From Chloroflexota bacterium (GTDB lineage Bacteria; Chloroflexota; Anaerolineae; Aggregatilineales; UBA2796): a DNA stretch of 24,026 nt. Where the stretch lies: assembly GCA_017743585.1 (NCBI GenBank), contig JAGHYP010000009.1, positions 1 through 24,026 on the forward strand, in the 5' to 3' direction. The position numbers and the translations under genes were made by a program. The notes beneath the pieces were generated by a model, which saw nothing but the letters and a program-made list of their open reading frames with translations, was not told where the DNA came from and ran no database searches. Within the stretch, counting starts at the first letter, position 1, and each line of letters starts with the position of its first letter. This document shows, in pieces, positions 5,320-12,967 of this stretch.

Positions 5320-7422
5320 TCACTCCTCGCCGGTCACTTCGCCTGCTCCCTGCGCTTGACGCTTGGCTCGCGCCCGCTCTTCAAGCGCTTCGATCATGCG
5401 CACTTCGTCCGCCTCTGAGTTTACATCAGCGATCAGGTCTCCGACAAGCGACTCAAGCGGGAGCGCGCTCTGCTCAGGCACGCCGCACACCAGACAATGC
5501 GGATCGCGCGGGATGTTCAGCCATTGCGCGCTATAAGGCGGCACGGTTCTGCCTTCGAAGATCTCGAGCGGCGCATTTGCCAAAACAACCGTGTTGGCAG
5601 GATACTCACGGTAGATCGGCTGCCCTTTGAGCAGGAAATTGAGCGCCATATCCGCCTGAGTTGCTGCCACGCGCACCACGTGCAGGTACAGGCCCGGCTC
5701 AGCAGCTAGCGAGCCGTTCTTGCCGATCATGCCGTAGTCGAGGTTGGGCTCGCTTGAGCCAGTCTCGGCGCTCTTGGCAGCGGTCATTTGCGCCACGTCG
5801 GCGCGCAGTTGTCGCGCCCAGCAAGCGTAGCACGGTCCATCGCCGCGCGGATAGATGATGGTGACATCGCCGCCCTCGCCGCGCTCGTAGACGCCAGCGT
5901 AGATCGCCACCAAGTTGTTGGCGCGGCACACTTCATCGATCGTGTACTTCGCCCGCTCGCCATCCACGCCGACCACGACCAAGTCAACGCCTTGCAGCGC
6001 CTCAGTGTGATCCTCCACGCGCCCGACGATTGTCTGCACATCGGCGTTCGGGTTGCGCGCGCGGATCAAATCGGCGACGGCCTCCACCTTTGGGCGACCG
6101 ACATCGCGCAGATCGGCGACGTGACGCACCACATTCGCGACCTCGACCATGTCATCGTCGATCAGGACGAAGTGCCCGACGCCGCTCATGGCGAGCGTCA
6201 GCGCCACAAAGCCGCCGCCTGAGCCAAGCCCGACGACGGCAACTTTTTTGCGCGCAAGCTGCGCAAGCGCATCTTCGCCCAGATAGCGCTCAACACGATC
6301 CCATTTCTCTGTCATAGGCGCTTCCCCTTCAGCCAAGCGCTTTTCGACCTCGCGCACAAGGTCTATCAAGCGATGATTCTCCGTCCAAGGCCAGAGCGGA
6401 TAGGCGCTCTGCGCCAACGGCTGCGAAGCGTTCCAGAGATGGTCGAATAAGTTTGCCTCTTCGGGCAGGTCGCGCAGCACGCTCATTGCGGTCAGGCGAA
6501 TGCGCGGTCTATGCGCGGGATAATCGGCCTCAGTGATGACGACGATCACATGCTGACTATCGCGCCGCGCCAGCGAGAAGCAAATCTCGAGCGGCGGCAC
6601 GCGGTCGGCGTCATACTGCTCTAGCGAGACGGCGTACCCCGCTTGCTTCAGGCTCTCCACTTCGCTACGCAGCCGCTCAGGTTGCGCCAAGTGCCAACTG
6701 AGCGGCGGCAATTCAGGCAGGTCGCTGTTTGGCACGACGCGCGGCGTTAAGCGCGTGAAATGGCGAATCTTGCGGCTCATGTACCAAACGTCAATGCGCA
6801 CCGCCCGGCGCGCATCCACGGCCACATAGATCGGCTGCGCTTCCTCGCTCTCAGGTCGCAGGTTGTCGGGCGTCTCATCGTCAGCTTCGCTCGGCACGTC
6901 CGCTGAAGCGGGTTCGAGAGAAGCCCGCTCCCAGACTGTCGCTAGGACCACCAGCAGTCGCGGCGTGCCTGCCCGCCGATCGTTGATGTGCGCACGCGCG
7001 GTTGATACATCGCCCCAAGATGGCTCGACCAGTGTGCCGGGATGTTTATGCCAATCGCCCAGATGACAGAGCGGCGCGTCCCACTTGGACAGCGCGCCGT
7101 CGCTACCGGCCGCGCGAGAGCGCGCACGCAAGAGCTCCCAGTTATCGTAGAACCAGTTGAAAATATCGCCCTGCAGGTCGTCGCCTTGCTCGAAATAGGT
7201 GCTGGCGCGCACGGCGCTGGCATCTGGCGCAATGGTATCTAGCACGTATAGGTCGGGTTCGGGGCGACCGTCCTGAGGCAAGGCGAAGCCGATCAACGAC
7301 TCGCCCGTCTCGGTCTCGTAGATGAGCGTATTGGCAACGATTTTATCAATGACGCGCTGTGCAATCGTCACGCGCGGCAGGCGCGCAGGGTCAATATTGC
7401 GAGCAAGACGCCTGAGGATCAT
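5320..7422 (-). CDS. JAMM deubiquitinase-like / E1 (ThiF) ubiquitin-activating fusion protein
   Basis: 700 residues from ATG 7422, 2 nt after the E2 stop; a longer frame to 7545 would overlap the E2 gene by 121 nt and is not needed. Domain 1 (about 15-190) is a JAMM/MPN+ metalloprotease with catalytic E41 and a complete HxHx7SxxD motif: H125, H127, S135, D138. Domain 2 (about 265-375) has RWD/E2-fold features (ADYPAHRPRIRL, a late helix LIDLVREVEKRL) but no catalytic Cys at the E2 position. Domain 3 (about 380-650) is an E1 adenylation domain: GLGSGGG at 398-404, LIDDD, NVVRHV and GRPK for ATP, and CYAC (C531, C534) with CLVC (C643, C646) for zinc. It should adenylate a modifier's C-terminus and also cleave conjugates or mature the modifier. 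Which Cys, if any, forms an E1 thioester is unclear. Confidence 0.88.
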   Translation of the reverse strand: MILRRLARNIDPARLPRVTIAQRVIDKIVANTLIYETETGESLIGFALPQDGRPEPDLYVLDTIAPDASAVRASTYFEQGDDLQGDIFNWFYDNWELLRARSRAAGSDGALSKWDAPLCHLGDWHKHPGTLVEPSWGDVSTARAHINDRRAGTPRLLVVLATVWERASLEPASADVPSEADDETPDNLRPESEEAQPIYVAVDARRAVRIDVWYMSRKIRHFTRLTPRVVPNSDLPELPPLSWHLAQPERLRSEVESLKQAGYAVSLEQYDADRVPPLEICFSLARRDSQHVIVVITEADYPAHRPRIRLTAMSVLRDLPEEANLFDHLWNASQPLAQSAYPLWPWTENHRLIDLVREVEKRLAEGEAPMTEKWDRVERYLGEDALAQLARKKVAVVGLGSGGGFVALTLAMSGVGHFVLIDDDMVEVANVVRHVADLRDVGRPKVEAVADLIRARNPNADVQTIVGRVEDHTEALQGVDLVVVGVDGERAKYTIDEVCRANNLVAIYAGVYERGEGGDVTIIYPRGDGPCYACWARQLRADVAQMTAAKSAETGSSEPNLDYGMIGKNGSLAAEPGLYLHVVRVAATQADMALNFLLKGQPIYREYPANTVVLANAPLEIFEGRTVPPYSAQWLNIPRDPHCLVCGVPEQSALPLESLVGDLIADVNSEADEVRMIEALEERARAKRQAQGAGEVTGEE

Positions 7423-7424
7423 CT

Positions 7425-7862
7425 TCAGCGCACGCGCTCCTCGATGCCAGGCCATTGGCCCGTCATCCGCCATGTGTAGTAGGCATACAGCCACTGAATA
7501 GCCCACGCCGTGACGGTCACCGCCGTCGAGCGCGATGGATTCCAACCGTAGCCTACGCCGTCGCGCGGATTGAACAGGCAGAGCTGACCATCTTCGTACT
7601 GATGCTTCTCGCTGTAGATTTTCGGCTTGACCACATACGCTTCAGGCGGGCGTTGCGGGTAATCGTCGGGATAGACGATCTTCAAGGTGTGCTCGCGGAC
7701 TGGCACACCTTTCAAGTTGATCTCGACTGTGCCGAGCCAGTACAACACGCTGTCGGGCTTGACCACAAGGTGGAATGTATCGCCGAAAGCGGCGCGCATC
7801 GCCTCAACTTCGAGGCGCAGCCGCATCGAGACATTCTCACGAGTGCCCCACCATGGCGTCAT
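7425..7862 (-). CDS. E2-like ubiquitin-conjugating enzyme (bacterial UBC-fold protein)
   Basis: 145 residues. UBC-fold landmarks are in order: a first helix (MRLRLEVEAMRAAFG), strands including VEINLKG, the E2 motif YPDDYPQRPPEAYV (64-77), then HQYEDGQLCLF with catalytic C95 and a preceding His at 87, and finally a Trp-rich helix TAWAIQWLYAYY. Bacterial E2s with the HxxxDGxLCL signature take an activated ubiquitin-like protein from an E1 and pass it to a target. The start at 7862 is chosen because AGAGG lies about 8 nt upstream; an ATG 12 codons in is possible. It is the first gene of the unit and is followed, after TGA-AG, by the JAMM-E1 fusion. Assignment of the E2 fold is strong; target and modifier are unknown. 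Confidence 0.9.
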   Translation of the reverse strand: MTPWWGTRENVSMRLRLEVEAMRAAFGDTFHLVVKPDSVLYWLGTVEINLKGVPVREHTLKIVYPDDYPQRPPEAYVVKPKIYSEKHQYEDGQLCLFNPRDGVGYGWNPSRSTAVTVTAWAIQWLYAYYTWRMTGQWPGIEERVR

Positions 7863-7927
7863 GTTCTGCCCTCTGCACTATACGCTCTAGCGTGCTGAAC
7901 GTTTCGGCGGTCTACGATAGTAGGCTC

Positions 7928-7957
7928 ACTCTAGCATAAAAGTCGCGTCCGACGCAA
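7928..7957 (-). promoter_or_regulatory. candidate promoter of the E2/JAMM-E1 operon
   Basis: Minus-strand TTGCGT (7957-7952), 18-bp spacer, TAGAGT (7933-7928), giving a leader of about 60 nt. It lies back to back with the promoter of the membrane-protein gene. A second -10-like TATAGT lies closer to the gene but has no matching -35. Confidence 0.4.
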
Positions 7958-7974
7958 GGCGATCGCTTTCGGCG

Positions 7975-8003
7975 TTGCACGAGCTTGTGAAACCGATTAC
8001 AAT
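7975..8003 (+). promoter_or_regulatory. promoter of the small membrane-protein gene
   Basis: TTGCAC (7975-7980), 17 bp, TACAAT (7998-8003). Transcription would begin near 8010, downstream of the ATG-proximal end of the longer ORF, so the TTG at 8059 is the better start. Confidence 0.7.
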
Positions 8004-8058
8004 TTTGATCATAGCTCAATCTCAAAAAACGGCACGGCTTCTGGCAGGAGAAATTTCG

Positions 8059-8490
8059 TTGAAACGGCTGACCTCGATAGGACTCGTGATAGCGGTCATC
8101 ATCGGCTTGGGCGTGGTACTGAGCGCGATTGGGCAAGGCGGTCAGCTGCCCGGCGTGCGCCCACAGACTGCAAACCCGAATGCCTCAGTGCTAGTCATGA
8201 CGCCTGAGCAAGGCATCTGGCTGCTGATCTGGATCGTGTTTGTGACGCTCGGGCCGCTGGTCACTTTCGCTGCCTTCTTGGCGTTCATTATGTGGTGGGG
8301 CAACCGCCAAGTGATGCGAGCGCGCGCTGAGGCTAAACAACCGCTCGACTTCTCGCTCGACCCTGCCAAGCCGCGCACGCTAGGCTACGTGCTGGTGCGT
8401 AGCCCGCGCTTGGTGATTGGCTTGGTCGTCTTTGCTTTGATCGGCGGCGCTGTCTTTCTCGCCCTGATCGGCGCGTTCACGCCGCGCTAG
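8059..8490 (+). CDS. small membrane protein with three predicted transmembrane segments, unknown function
   Basis: 143 residues from TTG 8059, selected because AGGAG at 8046-8050 is 8 nt upstream and the promoter -10 at 7998-8003 excludes the longer reading from 7975. Hydrophobic segments lie at about 7-24, 53-80 and 116-139. The loop between the first two is Pro/Asn-rich and polar, and the loop between the second and third is basic (NRQVMRARAEAKQ), which suggests it faces the cytoplasm. No recognisable domain. It sits alone upstream of rpmF, which has its own promoter. Membrane location is confident; function is not known. Confidence 0.75.
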   Translation: MKRLTSIGLVIAVIIGLGVVLSAIGQGGQLPGVRPQTANPNASVLVMTPEQGIWLLIWIVFVTLGPLVTFAAFLAFIMWWGNRQVMRARAEAKQPLDFSLDPAKPRTLGYVLVRSPRLVIGLVVFALIGGAVFLALIGAFTPR

Positions 8491-8504
8491 GCACAGACCG
8501 AGAG

Positions 8505-8532
8505 TTGACAGGGCGTCTCAGGCTGCTATAAT
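8505..8532 (+). promoter_or_regulatory. near-consensus promoter of rpmF
   Basis: Perfect TTGACA (8505-8510) and perfect TATAAT (8527-8532) with a 16-bp spacer; the best promoter match in the window, as expected for a ribosomal protein gene. The leader to the GTG start is about 75 nt. Confidence 0.85.
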
Positions 8533-8613
8533 GCGCCTGCGTTACGCTCGTGCGCCGCAGCGCACACCTCGATATGCGCTGCTACGCCTGTCAACCTCGA
8601 TGAGGAGTCTACT

Positions 8614-8814
8614 GTGGGTCCGCTGCCAAAACGAAAGCTCTCGAAAACGCGCAAACGAACGCGCCGCATTCACGATAAGCTGGCGTTGCCACACCTTGTG
8701 GCATGCAGCAACTGCGGCGAGCCGAAGCTCGCCCACCACGTCTGCCCGAGCTGCGGTTATTACGGCGGCGAGCAAGTGCTGATCCCCGATAAGAAAGACA
8801 AGAAAGACAGCTGA
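8614..8814 (+). CDS. rpmF: 50S ribosomal protein L32 (zinc-binding form)
   Basis: 66 residues from GTG 8614, with GAGGAG at 8602-8607. L32 is a small protein of the large ribosomal subunit. The N-terminus PLPKRKLSKTRKRTRR is the usual basic PKRKxSKxRxxxRR motif, followed by ALPHLVACSNCGEPKLAHH and CPSCGYYGG. All four zinc cysteines (CxxC and CxxC) are kept, so this is the zinc-containing type rather than a C-minus paralogue. The lysine-rich tail KKDKKDS is typical. It is monocistronic, with its own near-consensus promoter and a terminator behind it; in many bacteria rpmF instead follows a YceD/DUF177 gene, which is not present here. Confidence 0.97.
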   Translation: MGPLPKRKLSKTRKRTRRIHDKLALPHLVACSNCGEPKLAHHVCPSCGYYGGEQVLIPDKKDKKDS

Positions 8815-8845
8815 ACGCTCGCCATTCTGCCATCTGCGCGCGCTG

Positions 8846-8892
8846 AAAAGGCTGAGCGACGTGATCCTTTCGCAGCTCATGCTCAGCCTTTT
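8846..8892. terminator. intrinsic terminator after rpmF, symmetric (may serve both strands)
   Basis: AAAAGGCTGAGC (8846-8857) pairs perfectly with GCTCAGCCTTTT (8881-8892) across a 23-nt loop. The GC-rich 8-bp core is followed by TTTT on both strands, so it can end rpmF and also the convergent secreted-protein gene. The rest of 8815-8988 holds nothing else I can support. Confidence 0.65.
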
Positions 8893-8988
8893 GCCACGTT
8901 TTCCCTTAGTTTGCCCTCAGCACAGCTGGAGCAGCAAGCGCGCGATTCCAGAGCGGGCAAGCGCGAAGCCCTGCCCACGCGCCGCTGA

Positions 8989-11535
8989 CTAGAAAGCAGG
9001 CGTTGCCGTTGGCTCAGCTATGACACTTGGAATGTCCTCGATCCTGTACGGTGCGCCGCCGCGTGTCACGCTGACAAACGAAGCGTTGATCCAGCCACGC
9101 ACGCCGTTATATTCCACTTGCAACCATGTGCCACTGTTGTTGCGGCCTAGCACGGCAAGCTGCGTGCCTGATGGAATCAAGCCGAGCGACTCTGAGCTTG
9201 CATCGGGATTGCGGCGCAGGTGCAAGTTGGCGCCTGGATCAAGCTTGTCAATGGTGGCTATCACAACTTGCGCAGCGGGCGGCGGGACTATCAAAGGACG
9301 ACCTTGCCAGCCGCCGACGCGCACTTCAGCGGCAGTTGGCACATCATCCAACGAGAACGGACGACCATTCCGCGAGAGCGTGACGAATTGCGAATTCACC
9401 CAGCCGGTCAGCGTGCCGTTCTCAGTGGTGAAGCGCACGTAGAGCCAGATCAGGCTGCTCGGCTCGCCAACCAAGCCGCCGCGCGATGCCACTTCGGTCT
9501 TCTCCAGAACCACAAGTTGTGTGCCGCGCGGCAAAAGCGCCAACGACTCGCCCATGATATCGGGCGTGCGCCGCAAATGTAGGTTCACGCCCGGGTTGAC
9601 GTTCACAGTGGCGATGATCAGGACAACGTCAGGGGGGATAGGCGTGGCAAGCGAGGTCTTGATCTCGCCAAAGGTGTTCTCAGGCACTTGTGGGAAAGCC
9701 AGCATTCCAGCGGCAGTGAGGACGCGCTTGCCGCGCGCATCGGTCACCACCAAGTACTCTGGCTTTGTCCAGCCAGTGATTGTGCCGCCGTCAGGCAGTT
9801 CCCACGTCACAAAGACCCAGATATCTTGAATGCCCACGCCTTCAGGATTGAGCGTGGCAGTTGCCCTGGGCATCGGCTCACCGGGCAGGCGAGCAGGCCC
9901 GCGCACGCCTTCAACGCGCAAGAGCGTGCGGCTCGGCGCTAGGGCGAGCGTGCGCGCGTCAGTGCGCGGATACTCGCGAATCTTTAGGTTGACGCCAGGA
10001 TCAGTATCCACGATGCCCGTGATGCCTGTGAAGCCGAACGGCGTCGGAGTCGGCTGCGCGAAGACGGGCGGCGCAGCAGTCGGAACAGTGATAGGGATGG
10101 TCGGAATCAAGACAAGCGCAGCGGTTGGAACGGCGCCGATACTCGGCGTAGGCGTGGGCGCCATGACCAAATTCGGCGGCAAAGGCGTCGCTTGGGCAGC
10201 CGCAGGCGCAACCACAGCCGCACTGCCTAGCTGCTCGTTCAGGCTCGTCGCCACATAGATCAGCTCAGGTGCGCTCTCAGACCCTGCTAGGACGAAGTTA
10301 TGCAACACGCCGCCGTTCAGCACGAGTCTGCGGCGCAAGCTAAGCTGCTTGCCGAGGATGCCCAGCTCTGCCGCGAAGACGCCCTTCTTCACCTCTCTGC
10401 CTGACGCCTGATTGCTCTGCACAACGGTCCCTTCACCGAGCGCGAGGAAGGCGAGATCGCTGTTCAGCGCGTTGATCAGGCGCACGCGCGCGCTATCAAC
10501 GCCTAGCGGCGCGATGTTATCCTCGTAGACGGTCACTGCGAGCGCAGCAGGCACGCCACTTATCACAACGGTCGCCGCAACGCCGCTCGGCAGCGTCGTC
10601 TCTACCTGCAGCACGGGCGCGCTCTCAGCAGAGCTGCCTGCTGTGCGGATGGCGATCTTCACCTCACCTGATGGCAAGTTGACATGCGGCAAGCCAACGC
10701 CAAATGGCACATTGACCGCCACCAGACTATCGTTCACGTAGATATCCACTGCTGGCGCTCCCGCGCTAGCGTGAACAAAGCTGACCAGCGCGCTATTGGC
10801 GGCGTCTTCCGCTGCGACGCGCTCGCTGAGCGCCAAGAGCGTTGCTGACGTTCCAGCGCCAAGCACCACTGCTGTGTTGTATGTGCCTGCGACGAGCGGG
10901 AGCTGATTAATGCGCGCCAGGGCGCTGCTGAGCGGCGCGCCTGCGGGCACTGCTACCAAGTCGCCTCCTCTGAGTGGAACATCCACTGTGCCATACGGCT
11001 GCCCGTAGGTCAGCCCTTGTGCCAGCGGAAGCTCGACCGCGCCGCTGACCTGTATAACATCCACAGGCGGCACGTCCCTGATCGCGTGAATTGCGCTAAA
11101 GCGGACGTGTCCAGGTCGGACAGGCGCTAGATCATCTTCGTACAAGCCAACTTCAAGCGCGCTTGGCGTGCCTTGCACGACCGCTGTGTAGGCAAAGTCG
11201 AGGCCGATCGGCAGGCCGCTCTGAAAGATCGGCGCGGCGTTGCCGTTGACGGTCACTGTGAGCTCTCGCGCGCCAACTGGCACGCTCAGGAAGCGCGTGG
11301 CAGCGCCAAAGCTCAGCCCGCCGGCAGCCAACTGCCCATCTAGGTAGATATCCACATCCGGGCCGCCTGCCACGCCGTGTACAAAGCGCACTTTGCCCAG
11401 CGTCACACCTTGAGCAGCGCTCGGCGCAGGCGCGACCAGACTTGCGATCAGCAAAATAGCCGCGCACAGCCCAAGCAGGCTGCAAAAGCGCACTTTTGCT
11501 GAGTCCTGAGCAGAGTCATGAGCAGAAAAACGCAT
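8989..11535 (-). CDS. secreted multidomain protein: DUF4397 repeats, Pro/Thr linker and three bacterial SH3 domains
   Basis: 848 residues; AGGAG lies 8 nt before the ATG. A signal peptide covers about 1-41 (basic start, hydrophobic LLGLCAAILLIASLVA, then APSAAQ). The N-terminal half has repeated DUF4397-type modules: VRFVHGVAGGPDVDIYLDG near 48 and VSFVHASAGAPAVDIYVND near 248, each with a strand like LPSGEVKIAI, plus weaker copies starting VRFSAIHAIRDVPPVDV near 143 and VRLINALNSDL near 350. Residues about 440-500 are a Pro/Thr/Ala linker. Three SH3b-like modules follow (about 505-600, 645-725, 755-825), each with PGVNLxxRxxP and a closing GW. SH3b domains in secreted proteins often bind cell-wall or surface polymers. 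No enzymatic domain is visible; a cell-surface or adhesive role is an inference. Confidence 0.85.
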   Translation of the reverse strand: MRFSAHDSAQDSAKVRFCSLLGLCAAILLIASLVAPAPSAAQGVTLGKVRFVHGVAGGPDVDIYLDGQLAAGGLSFGAATRFLSVPVGARELTVTVNGNAAPIFQSGLPIGLDFAYTAVVQGTPSALEVGLYEDDLAPVRPGHVRFSAIHAIRDVPPVDVIQVSGAVELPLAQGLTYGQPYGTVDVPLRGGDLVAVPAGAPLSSALARINQLPLVAGTYNTAVVLGAGTSATLLALSERVAAEDAANSALVSFVHASAGAPAVDIYVNDSLVAVNVPFGVGLPHVNLPSGEVKIAIRTAGSSAESAPVLQVETTLPSGVAATVVISGVPAALAVTVYEDNIAPLGVDSARVRLINALNSDLAFLALGEGTVVQSNQASGREVKKGVFAAELGILGKQLSLRRRLVLNGGVLHNFVLAGSESAPELIYVATSLNEQLGSAAVVAPAAAQATPLPPNLVMAPTPTPSIGAVPTAALVLIPTIPITVPTAAPPVFAQPTPTPFGFTGITGIVDTDPGVNLKIREYPRTDARTLALAPSRTLLRVEGVRGPARLPGEPMPRATATLNPEGVGIQDIWVFVTWELPDGGTITGWTKPEYLVVTDARGKRVLTAAGMLAFPQVPENTFGEIKTSLATPIPPDVVLIIATVNVNPGVNLHLRRTPDIMGESLALLPRGTQLVVLEKTEVASRGGLVGEPSSLIWLYVRFTTENGTLTGWVNSQFVTLSRNGRPFSLDDVPTAAEVRVGGWQGRPLIVPPPAAQVVIATIDKLDPGANLHLRRNPDASSESLGLIPSGTQLAVLGRNNSGTWLQVEYNGVRGWINASFVSVTRGGAPYRIEDIPSVIAEPTATPAF

Positions 11536-11562
11536 AGCCTAAGCTCCTGCATGCAGTTGCGC

Positions 11563-11594
11563 GTACACAGATAGGCTCGTATACAGGTAGGCTC
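11563..11594. repeat. 16-bp tandem duplication between sahH and the secreted-protein gene
   Basis: GTACACAGATAGGCTC (11563-11578) is followed directly by GTATACAGGTAGGCTC (11579-11594), two mismatches in 16. The second copy runs into the sahH stop codon. It fills most of the 57-nt gap. Confidence 0.75.
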
Positions 11595-12858
11595 AAGTCC
11601 CTTCTTGCCACTGATTGAGGTACTGAAACTGCTCTTTAGTTAGCGTGTCAATGCGGACGCCCATCGCTTCCAGCTTCAGGCGCGCAATCTCCCGGTCGAC
11701 TTCAACGGGCAGGCTGTAGACGCGCCTTTCGAGCTTATCGGCGTTGCGCAGCATGTATTCAGCCGCCAGCGCCTGATTGGCGAAGCTCATATCCATCACG
11801 CTGGCAGGGTGTCCCTCGGCAGCGGCGAGATTGATCAGGCGACCTTCGCCCAACAGATTGATGGTGCGTCCATCTTTGGTGCGATATTGCTGCACAAATG
11901 GACGCACCAACTTCGGAGCGCCGACCGAGAGCGCTTCAAGCGCCGGAATGTTGATTTCCACGTTGAAATGCCCTGAATTCGCTATGATCGCGCCGTCTTT
12001 CATCACTTCAAAGTGATGCCGATCTATCACGTTGATATCGCCTGTGGCGGTCACGAAGATATCGCCGATCTTCGCCGCCTCCAGCATCGGCATCACGCTG
12101 TAGCCGTCCATGAGCGCCTCTAGCGCCTTGAGCGGATCGACCTCGGTGACAATGACTTGCGCGCCCATGCCGCGCGCGCGCGCTGCAATGCCGCGCCCAC
12201 ACCAGCCGTAGCCTGCCACCACCACCACGCGACCTGCCAACAAGATGTTCGTGGCGCGCAGAATGCCGTCAATTGTGGACTGCCCTGTGCCGTAGCGATT
12301 ATCGAACATATGCTTGGTGTTGCTATCGTTAACGGCGATGATCGGGAACATTAGCGCGCCATCGGCTGCCATCGCGCGCAGACGGATCACACCTGTAGTG
12401 GTCTCTTCAGTGCCGCCGATCACGTACTGCAGCAGCTCACGGCGATTCTTGTGCAATTCACTGACCATATCCGCGCCATCGTCCATCGTCAGCTGCGGCT
12501 TATGGTTGAGCGCGGCTTCAATGTGGCTGAAGTAGGTCGCTTTATCCTCGCCTTTGATGGCGTAGACAGGAATTTCGTAATGCACGACGAGCGAAGCTGC
12601 CACGTCATCTTGCGTGGAGAGCGGATTCGAGGCGCATAGCACAACGTCAGCGCCGCCCGCTTGGAGCGTCGCCATCAAGTTGGCGGTTTCTGTGGTCACG
12701 TGCAGGCAGGCGGAGATGCGAACGCCTTTGAGCGGCTTCTCGCGGCTGAAGCGCTCGCGGATTTGGCGTAAGACAGGCATCTCTTGCTCTGCCCACTCAA
12801 TCCGCAGCTTGCCGCCTGCGGCGAGGCTTGGATCGGCAATGTGAAATGGCTGAGTCAT
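11593..12858 (-). CDS. ahcY: adenosylhomocysteinase (S-adenosyl-L-homocysteine hydrolase)
   Basis: 421 residues from ATG 12858; a frame opening at 12918 overlaps the -10 box and is rejected. The enzyme reversibly splits S-adenosylhomocysteine to adenosine and homocysteine using bound NAD. Substrate-site motifs are present: LHVTTETANL, DDGADMV, GGTEETTTGV and VNDSNTKHMFDN; the NAD loop is GYGWCGRG from residue 216. The C-terminus stops at YLNQWQEGT and lacks the eukaryotic-type KPDHYRY tail, which is the short archaeal/Thermotoga-like form. It lies 109 nt after a PfkB-family kinase on the same strand, which would remove the adenosine product, and metK is about 9 kb away on the same strand. Confidence 0.97.
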   Translation of the reverse strand: MTQPFHIADPSLAAGGKLRIEWAEQEMPVLRQIRERFSREKPLKGVRISACLHVTTETANLMATLQAGGADVVLCASNPLSTQDDVAASLVVHYEIPVYAIKGEDKATYFSHIEAALNHKPQLTMDDGADMVSELHKNRRELLQYVIGGTEETTTGVIRLRAMAADGALMFPIIAVNDSNTKHMFDNRYGTGQSTIDGILRATNILLAGRVVVVAGYGWCGRGIAARARGMGAQVIVTEVDPLKALEALMDGYSVMPMLEAAKIGDIFVTATGDINVIDRHHFEVMKDGAIIANSGHFNVEINIPALEALSVGAPKLVRPFVQQYRTKDGRTINLLGEGRLINLAAAEGHPASVMDMSFANQALAAEYMLRNADKLERRVYSLPVEVDREIARLKLEAMGVRIDTLTKEQFQYLNQWQEGT

Positions 12859-12917
12859 CGTCTTTTGTGTTCCTCTCAGGTCAATTGGACGTGTGTATCT
12901 GTCGAATACGACGCTCA

Positions 12918-12923
12918 ATTATA
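12918..12923 (-). promoter_or_regulatory. -10 element of an sahH promoter
   Basis: A perfect TATAAT on the minus strand in the 109-nt gap between the kinase stop and the sahH start; no convincing -35 is seen at 16-18 bp. SahH may therefore be transcribed both from here and by read-through. Confidence 0.45.
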
Positions 12924-12967
12924 GCGATGCGCGGCGCGTCATGGCGGGGAAGTGAGCGCAACGTTGC

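Noticed and set aside
7423..7545. Longer N-terminus of the JAMM-E1 protein
   Set aside because: It would overlap the E2 coding region by 121 nt; the ATG at 7422 directly after the E2 stop, with GAGGAG upstream, is the normal coupled start.
5320..7862. Type II CBASS operon (Cap2/Cap3)
   Set aside because: No cyclase or effector gene is adjacent, and Cap2 is an E2-E1 fusion with separate JAMM, unlike the arrangement here.
9020..10258. Plus-strand open frames opposite the secreted-protein gene
   Set aside because: They are antisense shadows of a well-supported coding strand with signal peptide and domain repeats.
12859..12918. Longer N-terminus of SahH starting at 12918
   Set aside because: The first codons coincide with the TATAAT box, and the added residues are not conserved in the family.
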